DNA of 64,000 nucleotides from Streptomyces hyaluromycini (lineage in GTDB: Bacteria > Actinomycetota > Actinomycetes > Streptomycetales > Streptomycetaceae): NCBI RefSeq assembly GCF_002217755.1, contig NZ_BCFL01000021.1:472977-536976 (forward strand), written 5' to 3'. The number at the start of each line of letters is the position of its first letter. Position 1 is the first letter of the stretch. Shown one piece after another: positions 8,325 through 16,220 of this stretch. The position numbers and the translations under genes are program-made. Below the pieces are notes generated by a model. The model worked only from the letters and a program-made list of their open reading frames with translations, ran no database searches and had not been told where the DNA came from.

Positions 8325-8783
8325 TCAGGCGGCCTGACGGCTGACGACCATGCCGCCGTGGCGCATCGCCGGTACGTGCATCGGGCGTGAGCCCGGGCCG
8401 CCGACGTGCGAGAAGGGCTGCGTCCGCCAGTCCAGACCCTGCGGGAGGGTGAGCAGGAGGGCGGTTTCCTGCTCCTGCGGCTCGACCGACTCGTCCGCCG
8501 ACGGCACGTCGTCCGCCGCGCGGCCCGTACCGGCGCAGACCGTGAGACCGAACGGGTTCCACGGCGAGGCGCACAGCGCGTGCTCCGGCAGGAACTCCTC
8601 GTCCGCCAGCAGCGCGATGGACTGCGTGCAGTCCGGGCAGATCACCCGGAACATCTCGAAGGTGTCGTACGCGTCCAGTTCCTCGGCCTCGTAGAGGTCG
8701 GGTTCGACGCCCTCCGGCTCGGGCTCGACCACCAACTGCGGGCGCTTGGGCGTGGTACGACCAGGGCGCTTAAGACTCTGCAT
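8325..8783 (-). CDS. Conserved hypothetical protein with CPDC zinc-knuckle-like motif
   Basis: A 152-residue acidic protein starting MQSLKRPGRTTPKRPQLVVE. The ATG at 8783 follows GGGGGAG at ideal spacing. A Glu/Asp-rich N region (EPDLYEAEELDAYDTFEMF) leads to VICPDCTQSIALLADEEFLPEH, which looks like a half zinc knuckle, and then CASPWNPFGLTVCAGTG. No family with a known role is recognised. Genes like this are, as far as I recall, conserved in Streptomyces. It converges on the phosphotransferase remnant with only one base between the stop codons. It is probably a cytosolic regulatory or structural protein; no function is assigned. Confidence 0.7.
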   Translation of the reverse strand: MQSLKRPGRTTPKRPQLVVEPEPEGVEPDLYEAEELDAYDTFEMFRVICPDCTQSIALLADEEFLPEHALCASPWNPFGLTVCAGTGRAADDVPSADESVEPQEQETALLLTLPQGLDWRTQPFSHVGGPGSRPMHVPAMRHGGMVVSRQAA

Positions 8784-9037
8784 GGGTAACTCCCCCTCGG
8801 GCTGGGCCGTTACGGCGCTGCGGCCTCGACCACAGCAAGCACTTCCCGTCCGATCTCGGCGGTAATCACGAGACCATCACGGAGCCCGTTCGAGGGCTGT
8901 GGCGTTCGTCACATGCCGAACGCAGGTGCCCGCTGCGGTCGTTTTGTCCCTCAGACGGCTCACAACCTGCTGTCTCTGACATCACGAACCGGCCATGACC
9001 TGGGCCGCTGAGCTATCCGTGGAGATCAGACGCACTG

Positions 9038-9043
9038 TAGTTT
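9038..9043 (+). promoter_or_regulatory. -10 box for a probable leaderless transcript
   Basis: TAGTTT ends 7 bp before the ATG of the Lrp gene, and there is no ribosome site. Transcription would start at or next to the A of the ATG, as in leaderless actinobacterial genes. Confidence 0.5.
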
Positions 9044-9050
9044 TTGCGCC

Positions 9051-9491
9051 ATGGAGGAGCTGGACCGTCAAATCGTGCAGCTGCTCGTCAAGGACGGGCG
9101 GATGAGCTACACGGACCTGGGCAAGGCCACGGGTCTGTCCACGTCGGCCGTGCACCAGCGGGTGCGCCGGCTGGAGCAGCGTGGCGTCATCCGCGGCTAT
9201 GCCGCGGTCGTCGACCCGGAGGCCGTGGGGCTGCCCATGACGGCGTTCATCTCGGTGAAACCGTTCGATCCCAGCGCCCCCGACGACATCGCGGACCGCC
9301 TGGCCGGCGTCCCGGAGATCGAGGCGTGCCACAGCGTGGCGGGCGACGAGAACTACATCCTCAAGGTGCGCGTGGCGACCCCGCACGAACTGGAGGAGCT
9401 GCTGGCGCGGCTGCGGAGCCTGGCGGGGGTGTCGACGCGGACGACGGTGGTGCTGTCCACGCCGTACGAGGCTCGGCCGCCGAAGATCTGA
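9051..9491 (+). CDS. Lrp/AsnC-family transcriptional regulator
   Basis: A 146-residue protein of typical Lrp length. The N-terminal helix-turn-helix is MSYTDLGKATGLSTSAVHQR then VRRLEQRGVIRGY (residues ~16-48). The RAM effector domain follows (GLPMTAFISVKP... VPEIEACHSVAGDENYILKV). Members bind amino acids and act as feast/famine regulators. The target is unknown; the downstream amidohydrolase gene (126 bp away, same strand) is a possible one. It probably has a leaderless mRNA. Confidence 0.9.
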   Translation: MEELDRQIVQLLVKDGRMSYTDLGKATGLSTSAVHQRVRRLEQRGVIRGYAAVVDPEAVGLPMTAFISVKPFDPSAPDDIADRLAGVPEIEACHSVAGDENYILKVRVATPHELEELLARLRSLAGVSTRTTVVLSTPYEARPPKI

Positions 9492-9617
9492 GCTGCCGCT
9501 ACCGCCGTGGGCAGTCGTTCCGCAGGGCGGAACGGGTGGGCACGGCCGACAGCTCCGGGTGCCTTACAGCGTGCCCCGAGTGCAACCCGGGTCACGAAGG
9601 GCGAGAAACTGTCGGCT

Positions 9618-11225
9618 ATGAGTGATCGCACCGACCAGTCCCAGACCGTACTCCTGCGCCGCGGCGAGGTTCACAGTCCCGCCGATCCGTTCGCGACCGC
9701 GATGGTCGTGGAGCGGGGGCAGGTCGCCTGGGTCGGGTCCGAAGGGGCCGCCGACGCCTTCGCGGACGGGGTCGACGAGGTCGTCGACCTGGACGGCGCC
9801 CTGGTCACCCCCGCCTTCACGGACGCCCATGTCCACACCACGTCCACCGGGCTCGCCCTGACCGGCCTCGACCTGTCCGGCGCGGGCTCGCTGCCCGCGG
9901 CGCTGGCGCTGGTCAGGGACTTCGCCGCCGGCCGTCCGGACGACCGGGTCCTGCTCGGGCACGGCTGGGACGCCTCCCGCTGGGCCGACGGCCGCCCGCC
10001 GACCCGTGCCGAGCTGGACGCGGCCACCGGCGGACGTCCGCTCTACCTCTCCCGTATCGACGTCCACTCGGCGGTCGTCACCACGGCCCTGCTGGACCTG
10101 GTCCCGGCTGCGGTGCCCCGCGAGGACGCCCCGCTCACCGGTGACGCGCACCACGCCGTACGCGCCGCCGCGTTCGCGGCCGTGACGCCCGGCCAGCGGG
10201 CCGAGGCCCAGCGCACCGCCCTTGCGCACGCGGCCTCCCTCGGTATCGGCACCGTGCACGAGTGCGGCGGGCCGAAGATCTCCTCCGAGGACGACTTCAC
10301 CGGGCTGCTGCGGCTCGCGGCCGACGCGCCCGGCCCCAGGGTCGTCGGCTACTGGGCCGAGGAGGATGTCGACAAGGCGCGGGAGCTGGGCGCGCTGGGC
10401 GCCGCCGGCGACCTGTTCGTGGACGGGGCCCTCGGCTCGCACACCGCCTGCCTGCACCAGCCGTACGCCGACGCCGGTCACACCACCGGATCCGCCTATC
10501 TGGACGCGGCCGCCGTCGCCGCCCATGTCACCGCCTGTACCGAGGCGGGTCTGCAGGCCGGCTTCCACGCCATCGGTGACGCCGCCGTGACCGCCGTCGT
10601 GGAGGGCGTGCGCGCCGCCGCCGAGAAGGTCGGCCCGGCTCGCGTCCGCGCCGCCCGGCACCGCGTCGAGCACGCCGAGATGCTCACCCCCGAGCACGTC
10701 GCCGCGTTCGCCGAGTTCGGTCTGATCGCTTCCGTGCAGCCCGCCTTCGACGCGCTGTGGGGCGGGGCGGACGGCATGTACGCCCAGCGGCTCGGTGCCG
10801 AGCGGGCCCGCACCCTCAACCCGTTCGCCGCCCTCCTCAAGGCAGGGGTCCCGCTCGCCTTCGGCTCCGACAGCCCCGTCACCCCGCTCGATCCCTGGGG
10901 GACCGTCCGGGCCGCCGCCTTCCACCGGACGCCCGAGCACCGGGTCTCCGTACGCGCCGCCTTCACCGCGCACACCCGCGGCGGCTGGCGCGCGATCGGC
11001 CGGGACGACGCGGGCGTCCTGGTGCCCGGCGCACCCGCCGACTACGCGGTCTGGCGCACCGAGGAACTGGTGGTGCAGGCGCCGGACGACCGGGTCGCCC
11101 GCTGGTCCACCGACCCGCGCTCCGGCACCCCGGGCCTGCCCGACCTGACCCCCGGCCGCGAGCTGCCGGTCTGTCTGCGCACCGTGGTGGGCGGCCGGAC
11201 CGTGTTCGTACGACCGGGCGAGTGA
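9618..11225 (+). CDS. Amidohydrolase (YtcJ-like, amidohydrolase_3)
   Basis: A 535-residue metal-dependent hydrolase. The N-terminal beta-sandwich segment (RGEVHSPADPFATAMVVERGQ) leads to the metal-binding TPAFTDAHVH motif (residues ~72-81). Later come GFHAIGDAAV, RHRVEHAEM and the terminal FGSDSPVTPLDPW Asp. The set is the amidohydrolase TIM-barrel pattern of the YtcJ/exoenzyme group, which hydrolyses C-N bonds in amides or cyclic ureas; the substrate is unknown. The ATG at 9618 is preceded by GAAGGGCGAGAAA; a frame opening at 9507 is unlikely. No signal peptide, so it is cytosolic. The last 21 bp of the gene are duplicated just beyond the stop. Confidence 0.87.
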   Translation: MSDRTDQSQTVLLRRGEVHSPADPFATAMVVERGQVAWVGSEGAADAFADGVDEVVDLDGALVTPAFTDAHVHTTSTGLALTGLDLSGAGSLPAALALVRDFAAGRPDDRVLLGHGWDASRWADGRPPTRAELDAATGGRPLYLSRIDVHSAVVTTALLDLVPAAVPREDAPLTGDAHHAVRAAAFAAVTPGQRAEAQRTALAHAASLGIGTVHECGGPKISSEDDFTGLLRLAADAPGPRVVGYWAEEDVDKARELGALGAAGDLFVDGALGSHTACLHQPYADAGHTTGSAYLDAAAVAAHVTACTEAGLQAGFHAIGDAAVTAVVEGVRAAAEKVGPARVRAARHRVEHAEMLTPEHVAAFAEFGLIASVQPAFDALWGGADGMYAQRLGAERARTLNPFAALLKAGVPLAFGSDSPVTPLDPWGTVRAAAFHRTPEHRVSVRAAFTAHTRGGWRAIGRDDAGVLVPGAPADYAVWRTEELVVQAPDDRVARWSTDPRSGTPGLPDLTPGRELPVCLRTVVGGRTVFVRPGE

Positions 11226-11255
11226 CCCGCCGCATTCGTACGGCCGGGCGAGTGA
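11205..11255 (+). repeat. 21-bp direct repeat across the amidohydrolase stop codon
   Basis: TTCGTACGACCGGGCGAGTGA (11205-11225) recurs at 11235-11255 with one change (A to G). The first copy ends exactly with the stop codon. It looks like a local duplication of the gene's 3' end; the second copy is not translated. Confidence 0.7.
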
Positions 11256-11855
11256 TCTCCCGGGGTGGCGCGGCCGTGATCGACGGCCGCCGCCCCGTCT
11301 CGCGACCTGCGCATCCTCCGCGCTGACCAGGGCTTTGAGGTCGTTTCCGCAGGTCAAACAGCTGTTGACAGCCAGCGGCAGCGGGCCGGTAGGTTCGGCC
11401 GAGTCCACCACCGGACGCCCGACCGGGGAGCAGTTCGCGCACTCGTCGCAGCGCCGCTGGGTCAGGGACGGTGTGCCGCACCGGGGCACCGTCACTGGGA
11501 GCCAGGCTCAGCGCCCGCGCCGACGAGGGAACGTTCCGGCCGGTCGGGAGGTGTGACCCGGGTGGGGCCCGGACGCTCAGTAGACAACGGCTTTCGGTCG
11601 ACCCGCAGCCAGCGGGTCCCAGGTCGGCCCGAAGGGCGTCGGGCCCCCATCCGTAGGGGGACGAGAGCGGCTCCGCAGGGGAACAAAGTGGCTCCGCGGG
11701 GGAACACGGTGGCGAAAGCGCGGATGACGGCCACCCGAAACGGGCATCCTTACCCCGTTCTTGCGGAATCGACACCACCATACGAACGAGCTGTCGCGTC
11801 AGCGCAGGCCGCGGCCACTATGGTGGTCCCCTGCGTACGACATGAAGGGGCAGCA
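11226..11855. other. Long intergenic stretch before ppm
   Basis: These 630 bp hold no gene I can support. They contain the end of the 21-bp repeat, a hairpin CGGCCGT-GATCG-ACGGCCG (11271-11289) that may terminate amidohydrolase transcription, and a short tandem repeat (11648-11710). A TATGGT -10-like box at 11819-11824 lies 31 bp before the ppm start. A minus-strand frame from 11495 carries CDECANC and CLTCGNDL but runs on antisense through the amidohydrolase gene, so I do not call it. Confidence 0.5.
11648..11710 (+). repeat. Degenerate 21-bp tandem repeat, about three copies
   Basis: Units GGCTCCGCAGGGGAACAAAG and GGCTCCGCGGGGGAACACGG start at 11669 and 11690 with a 21-bp period. A more diverged copy (ATCCGTAGGGGGACGAGAGC) lies just before. 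No function is apparent. Confidence 0.55.
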
Positions 11856-12650
11856 GTGAACGACGGCGACGGGACCCTCGCGGCACAGGCCCAGGGGAGG
11901 CGGTTCGGCCCGCTCGGCACGGCCTTGGTGATCATTCCCACGTACAACGAGGCGGAGAACATCAAGTCCATCGTCGGCCGGGTGCGACAGGCCGTCCCCG
12001 AGGCGCACGTGCTGGTGGCCGACGACAACAGCCCCGACGGCACGGGCAAGCTCGCCGACGAACTGGGGGCCGAGGACGACCACGTCCAGGTGCTGCACCG
12101 CAAGGGCAAGGAAGGCCTCGGCGCCGCCTACCTCGCGGGCTTCCACTGGGGCATGGACAACGGTTACGGCGTGCTCGTCGAGATGGACGCCGACGGCTCC
12201 CACCAGCCGGAGGAGCTGCCCCGGCTGCTGACCGCGCTGAAGGGCGCCGACCTGGTGCTCGGCTCCCGCTGGGTGCCCGGCGGCCGGGTCGTCAACTGGC
12301 CGAAGTCCCGTGAGTTCATCTCCCGGGGCGGTTCCCTGTACTCCCGCCTCGCGCTCGATCTCCCGCTCCGGGACATCACCGGCGGCTACCGCGCCTTCCG
12401 CCGCGAGACCCTGGAGGGCCTGGGGCTGGACGAGGTCGCCTCGCAGGGCTACTGCTTCCAGGTCGACCTGGCCCGCCGCGCGATCAAGGCCGGCTTCCAG
12501 GTCGTCGAGGTGCCCATCACCTTCGTCGAGCGGGAGTTCGGCGACTCCAAGATGAGCCGGGACATCCTCGTCGAGGCGCTGTGGCGGGTCACCTCGTGGG
12601 GCGTCACCGACCGGGTGGGCAAGATGACCGGCAAGGGCAGGCCCTCCTAG
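11856..12650 (+). CDS. ppm1: Polyprenol monophosphomannose synthase (Ppm1/DPM-type GT2)
   Basis: A 264-residue GT2 glycosyltransferase that moves mannose from GDP-mannose to polyprenyl phosphate at the inner face of the membrane. Polyprenyl-phosphomannose then feeds protein O-mannosylation and lipoglycan synthesis. Motifs: TALVIIPTYNEAENI, VLVADDNSPDGTGKLADE (DDNS nucleotide/metal site), VEMDADGSHQPEELPRL (DAD metal motif), LVLGSRWVPGGRVVNWP, and RDITGGYRAFRRE. It has the catalytic domain only, without the lipid-N-acyltransferase domain fused in some mycobacterial versions. The GTG at 11856 has GAAGGGG five bases upstream and is chosen over upstream in-frame starts. Its position next to fxsA and rbpA matches the usual Streptomyces order. 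Confidence 0.92.
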   Translation: MNDGDGTLAAQAQGRRFGPLGTALVIIPTYNEAENIKSIVGRVRQAVPEAHVLVADDNSPDGTGKLADELGAEDDHVQVLHRKGKEGLGAAYLAGFHWGMDNGYGVLVEMDADGSHQPEELPRLLTALKGADLVLGSRWVPGGRVVNWPKSREFISRGGSLYSRLALDLPLRDITGGYRAFRRETLEGLGLDEVASQGYCFQVDLARRAIKAGFQVVEVPITFVEREFGDSKMSRDILVEALWRVTSWGVTDRVGKMTGKGRPS

Positions 12651-12728
12651 CGGACTCCCGGGAACCTCACAGTTCCGGTTGATCATCCCCTTATGCCGCA
12701 CTGAGCCGGGCCCAGGCACACTGGGTGT

Positions 12729-13292
12729 ATGACGACTGGCGCGCAGACCCCTCCGTACACCGACCGGCCCCGGCGCTCCCGGCTCGGCAGATACCTGCCG
12801 CTGGGTGTCGCGGTGTGGCTGGTGCTGGAGATCTGGCTGCTGACGGTGGTCGCGGGCGCGGCGGGCGGCATGACCGTGTTCCTGCTGTTGGTGGCCGGTT
12901 TCGTGGCCGGCGCCGTGGTCATCAAGCGCGCCGGCCGGCGTGCCTTCCAGAGCCTCAACGAGGCGATCCAGCGCGGCGGCTCCCCGGAGCGCGGCGGTGG
13001 CAACGGCCTGATGATGCTGGGCGGCCTGCTCCTCATGATCCCCGGCCTGGTCTCCGACGCCCTCGGCCTGCTGCTCCTGCTGCCGCCGGTCCAGAAGGCG
13101 GTCTCCCGCCTCGCGGAACGCACCCTCGACCGCCGGCTCCGCGCCGCCGCCCCCGGCACCCTGGGCAACGCCTTCCAGCAGGCCCGCATGCACCGCCCGG
13201 ACGGAAAGGTGGTCCAGGGCGAGGTGATCCGCAACGACGGCCCCGGGCCGGGGGACGAGTCGATGGGAGAGCGGCCGCCGCTGACGCGCTGA
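12729..13292 (+). CDS. fxsA: FxsA family membrane protein
   Basis: A 187-residue integral membrane protein. Three or four hydrophobic segments are visible (YLPLGVAVWLVLEIWLLTVV, GGMTVFLLLVAGFVAGAVVI, and NGLMMLGGLLLMIPGLVSDA plus LGLLLLLPPV). GGLLLMIPGLVSDALGLLLLLP is split here for length but is the FxsA hallmark. FxsA of E. coli reduces F exclusion of phage T7; the normal role is unclear. The C-terminal ~50 residues are polar and cytoplasmic. The ATG at 12729 lacks a good ribosome site and may be leaderless. It converges with rbpA across a perfect hairpin. Confidence 0.9.
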   Translation: MTTGAQTPPYTDRPRRSRLGRYLPLGVAVWLVLEIWLLTVVAGAAGGMTVFLLLVAGFVAGAVVIKRAGRRAFQSLNEAIQRGGSPERGGGNGLMMLGGLLLMIPGLVSDALGLLLLLPPVQKAVSRLAERTLDRRLRAAAPGTLGNAFQQARMHRPDGKVVQGEVIRNDGPGPGDESMGERPPLTR

Positions 13293-13307
13293 TGATCCCC
13301 GCAGGGG

Positions 13308-13356
13308 ACAACCGAGGGCGCCGTACGTTCACAGAACGTACGGCGCCCTCGGTTGT
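13308..13356. terminator. Perfect 22-bp bidirectional terminator between fxsA and rbpA
   Basis: Arms at 13308-13329 and 13335-13356 are fully complementary over 22 bp with a 5-nt loop (CACAG). The outer parts, ACAACCGAGGGC and GCCCTCGGTTGT, give A-rich and T-rich flanks in both directions, suiting termination of both convergent genes. Confidence 0.88.
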
Positions 13357-13391
13357 TGTGTCGGCTTCCGTCTACACGGAACTACACGGAA

Positions 13392-13766
13392 CTATGCGGA
13401 CTTGCGGCTGTCCCTGGGATGAATCGCGATGTTCATCGCCCCGGAACGCAGAACCGCCAGACGCTCCTCAAGGACCTCTTCGAGTTCCTCACGGGTGCGC
13501 CGCTCCATCAGCATGTCCCAGTGAGTACGCGCGGGCTTGGCCTTCTTCTCTTCAGGGCCGTCGCCGTCTACCAGAAGTGCCTGGGCCCCGCAGACCTTGC
13601 ACTCCCACTCCGGCGGGATCTCCGCCTCGACCGAGAAGGGCATCTCGAAGCGGTGCCCCTTCTCGCATGCGTACTCCACGGCCTGGCGCGGGGCCAGGTC
13701 GATACCGCGGTCCGTCTCGTAGCTGGTCACCACGAGGCGCGTACCGCGAAGAGCTCGCTCACTCAT
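13392..13766 (-). CDS. rbpA: RNA polymerase-binding protein RbpA
   Basis: A 124-residue actinobacterial transcription factor that binds the principal sigma factor and RNA polymerase and stabilises open complexes. It contributes to rifampicin tolerance. The sequence shows the zinc-binding region EYACEKGHRFEMPF ... WECKVCGAQ (C34, H38, C56, C59), the basic linker EEKKAKPARTHWDML and the C-terminal sigma-interacting helix MERRTREELEEVLEERLAVL. The GGGAGG ribosome site precedes the ATG at 13766. Upstream (13828-13854) is a sigma-R-type promoter, in line with the known thiol-stress control of rbpA in S. coelicolor. The short C-terminal tail (MNIAIHPRDSRKSA) is typical for Streptomyces. Confidence 0.97.
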   Translation of the reverse strand: MSERALRGTRLVVTSYETDRGIDLAPRQAVEYACEKGHRFEMPFSVEAEIPPEWECKVCGAQALLVDGDGPEEKKAKPARTHWDMLMERRTREELEEVLEERLAVLRSGAMNIAIHPRDSRKSA

Positions 13767-13827
13767 GAATCGTGCCTCCCGGGCTTGTCGCCCACAGGAC
13801 AGGTGTCGCTGTCGTCGTCATCCGGTC

Positions 13828-13854
13828 AACGTCCGGTCGGCGGTAAAGATTCCC
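13828..13854 (-). promoter_or_regulatory. Sigma-R-type promoter of rbpA
   Basis: On the minus strand GGGAAT (13849-13854) and GTT (13828-13830) are separated by exactly 18 bp. This matches the GGAAT-N18-GTT consensus of the disulfide-stress sigma factor SigR. It lies 62 bp upstream of the rbpA start codon. Confidence 0.85.
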
Positions 13855-13917
13855 GTTCCGGGTCATGCGTCGCCGTCGTAGCCGCCCCTTGTTGTACCCA
13901 CCGGCGCCCGGTTTGTC

Positions 13918-13935
13918 ACATCTGCTAGCAGATGT
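13918..13935. promoter_or_regulatory. 18-bp perfect palindrome
   Basis: ACATCTGCTAGCAGATGT is fully self-complementary without a spacer. It lies between the rbpA promoter and the MFS gene stop, so it could be a repressor site for a further rbpA promoter or part of the MFS gene's terminator. The lack of a loop favours a protein-binding site. Confidence 0.45.
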
Positions 13936-14055
13936 CACCCAGCGTTTCGGCATCTTTGACGCGCAGTAACGGTACGCCTGGCAGGCCAAACGCGTACACT
14001 ACCGCCCTTCCGCGTTGAACGCTAAATCTTCTGCTGGATCTTTCCGCCGGACCTT

Positions 14056-15411
14056 CTAGACCTTCTGCGGGACCGGATTGCCGGCCTCGCTGATCGCCCG
14101 TCGCACCGGCACCCGCGCGAGCAGCGCGAACCCGATGACGAAGAAGGCCACCAGCGAGATGATCGCCGAGCGGTAGCTCCCGGTCAGCTGGTAGGTGATC
14201 CCGAACAACAACGGTCCCAGCCAGCTCATCCCCCGATCGCTCATCTCGTACGCCGCGAAGTACTCGGCTTCTTTTCCGGGCGGTACGAGATGCGAGAACA
14301 GCGAGCGGGACAGGGCCTGGCTGCCGCCGAGAACGAGGCCGATGCCGCCCGCGAGGACGAAGAACCACACCGGTGCCCCGGCCGGCAGGAAGTACCCGGC
14401 CGCCAGCGTCACCGTCCAGGCCACCAGTGATCCGAGGATCGTGCGTTTCGCCCCGTACGTCCTGGCCAGCCGTCCCATCGTCAGGGCCCCCGCCACGGCC
14501 AGCACCTGCACCAGCAGGACCGCGACGATGAGCGTCGACTGGCCCAGCCCGAGTTCCTCGGAGCCGTAGACGGACGCCTGGGAGATCACGGTCTGGATGC
14601 CGTCGTTGTAGATGAGGTACGCCAGCAGGAAGGAGAGCGTCAGCGGATGGCGGCGCATGTCCCTGGCGGTCGCCGCGAGTTGCCGCAGCCCCGGCGCCGT
14701 GGCACCGGCCTCCTGGCCGGCCCGGCCGCCCCGGTCGCGCAGCCGGCGCAGCGGTACGAGGGTGAAGGCGCCCCACCACAGGCCCGCCCCGGCCAGGCAG
14801 ATGCGGACCGCCTCCGTCTCGGAGAGGCCGAAGGAGTCGTGTGCGGAGTAGAGGACCAGGTTGACGATCAGTACCAGTGAGCCGGACGCGTAGCCGAAGG
14901 CCCAGCCCCGGGAGGAGATGGTGTCGCGTTCCTCGGGAGGGGCGATCTGGGGGAGGTAGGAGTTGTAGAGCATCAGGGCGACGGACTGGGCGGCGTTCGC
15001 GACGATCAGCAGCAGCCCGCCGAGCAGATAGCGGTCGCCGTCCAGGAAGAACATGCCCGTCGTCGCCGCGGCCCCGGTGTACGCGGCCGCGCCGAGCAGC
15101 TGCTTCTTGCGACCGGTACGGTCGGCCGCGCTGCCCACCAGGGGCATGAGCACGACCGCGAGGATCACCGACAGGGAGACCGAGTAGGCGAAGAAGGAGC
15201 CGGCCCGGACCGGTATGCCGAGGGGGTGCACATAGCCGTCGGCGTCCGCCGCGTGGTCGGCGACCGACGTGAGGTACGGGCCGAGGAACACGGTGAGAAC
15301 GCTCGTCGAGTAGACCGAGCACGCCCAGTCGTAGAAGTACCAGCCGCGCTGTTCGTGCCGCAGTTCGGTGGCCTCGTCGAAGACCTCCGTCCGCACGGTT
15401 TCGGTGCCCAC
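14056..15411 (-). CDS. MFS transporter, Atg22/UMF1-like
   Basis: A 451-residue protein with about 12 hydrophobic segments. It opens with the YDWACSVYSTSVLTVFLGPY segment typical of the UMF1/Atg22-like major facilitator group (WYFYDWA just before it). The loop-2 MFS signature appears as GSAADRTGRKKQ, and a second-half equivalent as GRLARTYGAKRT. The C half includes GGSQALSRSLFSHLVPPGKE, a conserved segment of this group. The GTG start at 15411 has a GGGAGAGG tract upstream. Such proteins are probably exporters or vacuolar-type amino-acid effluxers; the substrate is unknown here. The GDPD gene upstream reads in the same direction with 41 bp between, so co-transcription is possible. Confidence 0.88.
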   Translation of the reverse strand: MGTETVRTEVFDEATELRHEQRGWYFYDWACSVYSTSVLTVFLGPYLTSVADHAADADGYVHPLGIPVRAGSFFAYSVSLSVILAVVLMPLVGSAADRTGRKKQLLGAAAYTGAAATTGMFFLDGDRYLLGGLLLIVANAAQSVALMLYNSYLPQIAPPEERDTISSRGWAFGYASGSLVLIVNLVLYSAHDSFGLSETEAVRICLAGAGLWWGAFTLVPLRRLRDRGGRAGQEAGATAPGLRQLAATARDMRRHPLTLSFLLAYLIYNDGIQTVISQASVYGSEELGLGQSTLIVAVLLVQVLAVAGALTMGRLARTYGAKRTILGSLVAWTVTLAAGYFLPAGAPVWFFVLAGGIGLVLGGSQALSRSLFSHLVPPGKEAEYFAAYEMSDRGMSWLGPLLFGITYQLTGSYRSAIISLVAFFVIGFALLARVPVRRAISEAGNPVPQKV

Positions 15412-15452
15412 CCGCGCCCTTGCCTCTCCCGCAGCAGTACCGCCCGCGCGCC

Positions 15453-16220
15453 TCAGAACCAGACGCCGCGCTTCTGCATGACCTCACGCAACGTGTCGAT
15501 GTGATCGGTCATGATGCCATCGACTCCCAGGTCCAGGAGCCGGTGCATCCGCTCGGGTTCGTTGATGGTCCACACGTGGACGTGCAGCCCGAGCGCGTGG
15601 GCGGCGCGCACGAACCGCCGGTCGACCACCGGGACGCCCGACTGGGACTCGGGCACCTGTGCCGCGACCGCCGACCGGCGTACCGCGGCGGGCAGTCCCC
15701 AGGAGCGCAGCCGCAGCCCGACCACACCGCGCGTGCCGAACGAGGTGGCGAGGCGCGGCCCCGCCAGCCGCTGCGCCCGCAGCACCCGCGCCTCCGAGAA
15801 CGACCCGACGCACACCCGGTCGTAGGAGTCCGTCTTCTCGATCAGGTCGAGGAGCGGCCGCAGGGCCGGTTCCGCCTTCGCGTCCACGTTCCAGCGGACG
15901 TCCGGGAACTCCTCCAGCAGCTCCTCGAAGAGGGGGAGCGGCTCGCGGCCGGCCACGCGCGCGTGCCGTACGTCCTCCCAGGGCAGGTCGGCGATCCGGC
16001 CGGCCCCGTCGGTGACCCGGTCCAGGGTGTCGTCGTGGAAGGCGACGAGCCTGCCGTCCGCCGTGGCGTGCACATCCGTCTCGATGTACCGGTAGCCGAG
16101 CTCGACCGCCCGCCGGAACTGCGCCACGGTGTTCTCCAGGCCGTCCGCGGCTCCGCCTCGATGGGCGAAGGCGATGGGGCCGGGGTGATCCAGGTACGGG
16201 TGGCGTATCAGCGTGCTCAC
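15453..16220 (-). CDS. Glycerophosphodiester phosphodiesterase
   Basis: A 255-residue GDPD-family enzyme, hydrolysing glycerophosphodiesters to an alcohol and sn-glycerol-3-phosphate. Motifs: PIAFAHRGGAADGLENTVAQ (catalytic His plus RGG and ENT), YIETDVHATADGRLVAFHDD (ExD metal site, HDD), and LDRVTDGAG. Later WNVDAKAE and the terminal VDGIMTDHIDTLREVM complete the barrel. No signal peptide, so it is cytosolic. The GTG at 16220 overlaps the upstream membrane-protein stop by 4 bp (GTGA), showing translational coupling; longer frames that begin further upstream are out of register with that gene and rejected. Confidence 0.92.
   Translation of the reverse strand: MSTLIRHPYLDHPGPIAFAHRGGAADGLENTVAQFRRAVELGYRYIETDVHATADGRLVAFHDDTLDRVTDGAGRIADLPWEDVRHARVAGREPLPLFEELLEEFPDVRWNVDAKAEPALRPLLDLIEKTDSYDRVCVGSFSEARVLRAQRLAGPRLATSFGTRGVVGLRLRSWGLPAAVRRSAVAAQVPESQSGVPVVDRRFVRAAHALGLHVHVWTINEPERMHRLLDLGVDGIMTDHIDTLREVMQKRGVWF

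Noticed and set aside
11300..11495. Minus-strand start of a Cys-containing frame (CDECANC, CLTCGNDL)
   Set aside because: Codon bias is suggestive for ~65 codons, but the frame has no stop and runs antisense through the whole amidohydrolase gene. Kept only as a possible remnant.
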